Below are positions 61,226-64,000 of a DNA stretch of 64,000 nucleotides, one piece after another. Made by a program: the position numbers and the translations under genes. Each line of letters begins with the position of its first letter. The stretch's first letter is position 1. The notes under the pieces are model-generated. The model was not told the DNA's origin. It worked only from the letters and a program-made list of their open reading frames with translations, and did not search any database. Location of the stretch: assembly GCF_000344805.1 (NCBI RefSeq), contig NC_020453.1, positions 2,852,001 to 2,916,000 of the forward strand. Reading direction: 5' to 3'. Source of the stretch: Bradyrhizobium oligotrophicum S58 (lineage in GTDB: Bacteria; Pseudomonadota; Alphaproteobacteria; Rhizobiales; Xanthobacteraceae).

Positions 61226-61258
61226 CGCGTCGCCCGCGTCGTCAGCAGCCGATCCGCC

Positions 61259-61504
61259 TCACCGCCGCGGTTCGTCCTGGTCGTCGTCGTCGCCTTCGCG
61301 CTCCCTGCGGGCGGGCTCGTAGCTCAGCGACTGGCTTTCGGCCCGCTCATGCAGCGCCGCGAGATGCGCGTAGGCTCCGGGACCGCCGTCAATGGCACGG
61401 GCCACCGGCACCAGCGCCGGCGCCGTCTCCTGGCTGGCCTGTGACACCGCCCAAATGCCGCCCAGTCCCGCCAGCAGGGCTGCCAGTGTCATCGTCCTAC
61501 GCAT
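61259..61504 (-). CDS. small secreted protein, unknown
   Basis: Protein of 81 residues with a probable signal peptide (MTLAALLAGLGGIWAVSQAS) and an extremely acidic end (EGDDDDQDEPRR). I do not recognise it. It is divergent from the PepSY-response regulator genes across a region with phosphoregulator-type repeats, so it might be a target of that system. The acidic tail could bind cations. It might also be a chance frame. Confidence 0.5.
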   Translation of the reverse strand: MRRTMTLAALLAGLGGIWAVSQASQETAPALVPVARAIDGGPGAYAHLAALHERAESQSLSYEPARREREGDDDDQDEPRR

Positions 61505-61569
61505 GCTTACTCTCCGAACTCACCGCGCCCCCGGCTCGCTCCGTCCGGACGGATCGTGTCCCAGGTGCG

Positions 61570-61608
61570 CTGACAGCTTGCTGTCAGGTTGCGTCAGCGA
61601 ACTGTCAG
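61570..61608. promoter_or_regulatory. direct and inverted CTGTCAG repeats, candidate response-regulator box
   Basis: CTGTCAG (61581-61587), GCGTCAG (61591-61597) and CTGTCAG (61602-61608) place TCAG three times at spacings of 10 and 11 bases, as OmpR/PhoB-type regulators prefer. CTGACAG at 61570-61576 also forms a perfect inverted repeat with the first copy. The site lies in the 305-base gap 61505-61809, upstream of both the small secreted protein and the PepSY gene; nothing else was recognised there. Confidence 0.5.
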
Positions 61609-61809
61609 CTTGGCTCGGGCAGGATGCCGTAATGTGCGAGTTTCCACCCCCGCATCGATCCGAGCGCAATTCCGACATCGGAAGTTCAAACAAAAATCCG
61701 CACCAGCTCCCTAGCATTTGCGAATGCTCCGCAATCCGAAACCGGTAGGCGTGAGCGCAACGAATGACGACGAGCTTTGAAGATCAGAGCGTCTGGTCCC
61801 GGGAAGATC

Positions 61810-62142
61810 ATGCATTTGCCTCAAACAGGACGGTTTATGCGCGTCACGGCCGTGGCGATGCTGATATCGACGGCGGCGTCCGCGGCGACGGTGGCCCGCG
61901 AGGACGATCGTGAGCGCCGTGATGCGGTGCGCCGCGCCGTGGAAGCGGGCGACGTCCTGCCGCTGTCGCAGATCCTGCCGAGATTGCGCGGCCGGGTCGC
62001 GGGCGACGTGACGGGGATCGATGTCGAGCGCCAGCGTGGCCGCTGGCGCTATGAGTTTCGGGTGATCGGTCGCGATGGCCGGGTGCGCGAGGTCTATGTC
62101 GATGCGCGCAGCGGCGAGATCGAACGGATCGAGGAAAAATAG
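61810..62142 (+). CDS. secreted PepSY-domain protein
   Basis: Protein of 110 residues from the ATG at 61810; starts at 61777 (TTG) or 61837 (ATG) are possible. A signal peptide (VAMLISTAASAATVA) is followed by a single PepSY domain: DAVRRAVEAGDVLPLSQIL, then ERQRGRWRYEFRVIGRDG and EVYVDARSGEIERIEEK (core: YVDARSGE). PepSY proteins before response-regulator genes are common and may tune the sensor kinase from the periplasm. The stop is directly followed by the next gene's ATG. Confidence 0.88.
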   Translation: MHLPQTGRFMRVTAVAMLISTAASAATVAREDDRERRDAVRRAVEAGDVLPLSQILPRLRGRVAGDVTGIDVERQRGRWRYEFRVIGRDGRVREVYVDARSGEIERIEEK

Positions 62143-62808
62143 ATGCGTGTGCTGCTGGTCGAGGACGATCCGCGGCTGGCGTCCGACCTGTCGCGGACGC
62201 TCCAGGCTGCCGGCTATCTGGTGGAGACCTCGGGCGACGGCGAGCAGGCCTGGTTTCTCGGCGATACCGAAGACTATGGCGCCGTGATCCTCGATCTCGG
62301 TCTGCCCGGCATGGACGGCCTGTCGGTGCTGAAACGCTGGCGCGGCGCCGGCCGGCACATGCCGGTGCTGATTCTCACGGCGCGCGCGAGCTGGGCCGAG
62401 CGGGTCGACGGCATCGATGCCGGCGCTGACGATTACCTGCCGAAGCCGTTTCGCAACGAAGAGCTGCTGGCGCGGCTGCGCGCGATCGTCAGGCGCTCCG
62501 CCGGCCATGCCGCCCCGGTGCTCTCGTCCGGCGATCTCACGCTCGACGAGCGGCAGATGAAGGTCAGCCTGTCGGGCGTGCCGGTGGCGCTGTCGCAGCT
62601 CGAATACCGGCTGATCGCCTATCTGTTGCGGCAGAGCGGCCGGGTCGTGCCGCAGCACGAGCTGGAGGAGAACGTCTACGGCCTCGGCCACGAGCACGAC
62701 TCCAACGCGCTCGAAGTGCTGGTCCGGCGGGTGCGCAAGAAGCTCGGTGCCGACATCATCGAGACCCGCCGCGGCTTCGGCTATCTCATTCCGGAGACGG
62801 CAGAATGA
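62143..62808 (+). CDS. OmpR/PhoB-family response regulator
   Basis: Protein of 221 residues. The receiver domain has the acidic pocket VEDDPRL and the phosphorylation site Asp51 in AVILDLGLPGMDG, with Lys in DDYLPKPF. The C-terminal winged helix (about 125-218) has LSQLEYRLIAYLLRQSGRVV and VLVRRVRKKLGADIIETRRG (core: VRRVRKKLG, GFGYLI). It has the layout of QseB/PmrA-type regulators. Its TGA overlaps the kinase ATG by four bases. Confidence 0.93.
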   Translation: MRVLLVEDDPRLASDLSRTLQAAGYLVETSGDGEQAWFLGDTEDYGAVILDLGLPGMDGLSVLKRWRGAGRHMPVLILTARASWAERVDGIDAGADDYLPKPFRNEELLARLRAIVRRSAGHAAPVLSSGDLTLDERQMKVSLSGVPVALSQLEYRLIAYLLRQSGRVVPQHELEENVYGLGHEHDSNALEVLVRRVRKKLGADIIETRRGFGYLIPETAE

Positions 62809-64000
62809 GGCTGGGCTCGCTGCGGCTGCGTCTGGTGGCGGCGGGCACCATCGCTCTTCTCGTCGCGCTCGGCGTCGCCGGCTTCGGCATGGTCGTGCTG
62901 TTCAAGCGTCATGTCGCGCGGACGCTCGCGGCCGATCTCGACGTGCATCTGCGGCAATTGCTGAATGGCCTGGAGGTCGACGCCGAGGGACGCATCGTCG
63001 TGTCGCGGCCGCCGGCCGATCCGCGCTTCGTGGTGCCGCTGTCGGGGCTGTACTGGCAGATCTCGGACGATCACGGCCTGCTGCTGCGATCACGCTCGCT
63101 GTGGGACACGATCCTGCCGCTGCCGATCGACGAGCCCGGGCCGAGCGACGTGCATCAGCATGAGCTGGCCGGGCCGGACGGCGCGCACGTGCTGGTCGCG
63201 GAGCGCGGCATCGTGATGAATCCGGAAAGCCAGATCAAGGTGCGCGCGGCCGTGGCCTACGATCTCGACGGCGCCGCCATCGCGGTGCGCAACTTCGCCA
63301 AGGATCTGTCGATCGCGCTCGCTGTGCTCGCCTTCATCCTCGCGGTCGGCACCTCCGTTCAGGTCAGTCTCGGCCTGCGTCCGCTGGCCGTGCTGCGCCG
63401 TGGCGTCGCCGAGATCCGCAGCGGCCGGCGCCAGCATCTTCCGGTGGACGTGCCGACCGAGGTGGCGCCGCTGGTCGAGGAGGTCAACGCGCTGCTCGAT
63501 GCGCAGAGCCGCGAGATCATGCGCTCGCGCAGCCGTGCCGCCGATCTCGCGCACGGCTTCAAGACGCCGCTGGCTGCGCTCACCGCCGACGCCGCGCGGC
63601 TGAAGGAGCTCGGCCAGCTCGAGCTGGCGCGCAATGTCGAGGACGTCGCCGAGGCGATGAGCCGGCAGGTCGATCGCGAGCTGGCGCTGGCGCGGCTGCG
63701 CGGCAAGGCGCGCGGCGGGCCGGAGGCCGCGACCGAGCTGGCGCCGCTGGTGGATGCGCTGCTTGGAACGCTCGGCCGCACGCCGGCGGCCGCCCATGTC
63801 AGTTTCGATGGCGAGGTGCCGTCAGGCCTGCGCGTCGCCATGGATCGCACGGATCTCGCCGAGGTGCTCGGCAATCTCCTGGAGAATGCCGCGCGTCACG
63901 CGGCGAGCACCGTTCGCATCGTCGCCAGCGCGGCCCCGCTGATCGTCTCTGTGGAGGATGACGGCCCCGGCATCCCGGAGGCGAAGATCGGCCGCGTGCT
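62805..64000 (+). CDS. sensor histidine kinase (partial, runs off the window)
   Basis: The first 398 residues are visible; the end lies beyond 64000. A transmembrane helix near residues 8-32 and another near 165-185 enclose a periplasmic sensor domain of about 135 residues. The phosphoacceptor is His250 in LAHGFKTPLAAL, resembling the H box of the PhoQ group. VLGNLLENAARHA is the N box and VEDDGPGIP the G1 box. It forms an ATGA-coupled pair with the response regulator; the stimulus may involve the PepSY protein. Confidence 0.92.
   Translation, partial: MRLGSLRLRLVAAGTIALLVALGVAGFGMVVLFKRHVARTLAADLDVHLRQLLNGLEVDAEGRIVVSRPPADPRFVVPLSGLYWQISDDHGLLLRSRSLWDTILPLPIDEPGPSDVHQHELAGPDGAHVLVAERGIVMNPESQIKVRAAVAYDLDGAAIAVRNFAKDLSIALAVLAFILAVGTSVQVSLGLRPLAVLRRGVAEIRSGRRQHLPVDVPTEVAPLVEEVNALLDAQSREIMRSRSRAADLAHGFKTPLAALTADAARLKELGQLELARNVEDVAEAMSRQVDRELALARLRGKARGGPEAATELAPLVDALLGTLGRTPAAAHVSFDGEVPSGLRVAMDRTDLAEVLGNLLENAARHAASTVRIVASAAPLIVSVEDDGPGIPEAKIGRV

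Noticed and set aside
1-64000. CRISPR arrays, insertion sequences, transposases, phage genes, rRNA and complete tRNA genes
   Set aside because: None seen: no regularly spaced direct repeats, no transposase or integrase motifs, and no rRNA-like or complete tRNA-like sequence was found by reading.

Overview
The window is GC-rich, densely coded alphaproteobacterial chromosome. It looks like Bradyrhizobium or a close relative: intergenic regions carry the palindromic mosaic repeats typical of that lineage, and the gene families (XapX, DUF1223, DUF1275, TIGR04372-type glycosyltransferase, TPR-OGT tandems, CHRD, PepSY-linked two-component system) are common there. The genus is inference from sequence style; no rRNA or complete tRNA gene was found.

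Region 1 (1-23039) is a surface-glycan and glycosylation locus. It holds an SGNH/AlgX-like membrane protein, a TIGR04372-type glycosyltransferase, an asparagine-synthase-like amidotransferase, an LPG-synthase-TM-type membrane protein, and nucleotide-sugar genes (UDP-HexNAc/UDP-sugar dehydrogenase, UDP-glucuronate epimerase-like, GDP-mannose pyrophosphorylase/isomerase). Next come four tandem paralogues of a ~740-residue TPR plus OGT (SPINDLY, GT41) protein, a secreted DUF1223 protein, and a Gfo/Idh/MocA dehydrogenase with a DegT/DnrJ aminotransferase that could make an amino sugar. The four paralogues share the same N-terminus, a TTG start and the same ribosome-binding layout.

Region 2 (23040-39392) begins with about 1 kb of repeats, a possible 48-residue ORF and a tRNA-like fragment. 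It continues with a secreted unknown protein, MurJ, an orphan form-II CoxL-like molybdoenzyme with two c-type cytochromes, a periplasmic binding protein, a GGDEF-EAL protein, an AraC regulator, a strong candidate small RNA with its own promoter and terminator, a stand-alone Lrp/AsnC ligand domain, ThiD, a SnoaL-like protein and a second AraC regulator.

Region 3 (39535-47225) is a nine-gene co-directional cluster, divergent from the second AraC gene: alpha/beta hydrolase, membrane protein, isochorismatase-like hydrolase, XapX protein, YtcJ-like amidohydrolase with a Cys/His-rich tail, DoxX protein, secreted glyoxalase-like protein, alginate-export-type porin and DUF1275 protein. It looks like an uncharacterised uptake/degradation or detoxification system.

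Region 4 (47541-53120) is an aromatic meta-cleavage operon (extradiol dioxygenase, FAD monooxygenase, MFS transporter, FAH-family hydrolase) divergent from a GntR/FCD regulator, across an AT-rich palindromic control region. A TetR regulator, a CHRD protein and a CSS-motif EAL phosphodiesterase follow.

Region 5 (56189-61225) is an arsenic island: MFS transporter, flavoprotein with a Cys-rich tail and an ArsR on the minus strand; a second ArsR, LMW-phosphatase-type ArsC and Acr3 on the plus strand. Distinct AT-rich palindromes sit at the two control regions. The window ends with a small secreted protein, a PepSY protein, an OmpR-type response regulator and a truncated sensor kinase.
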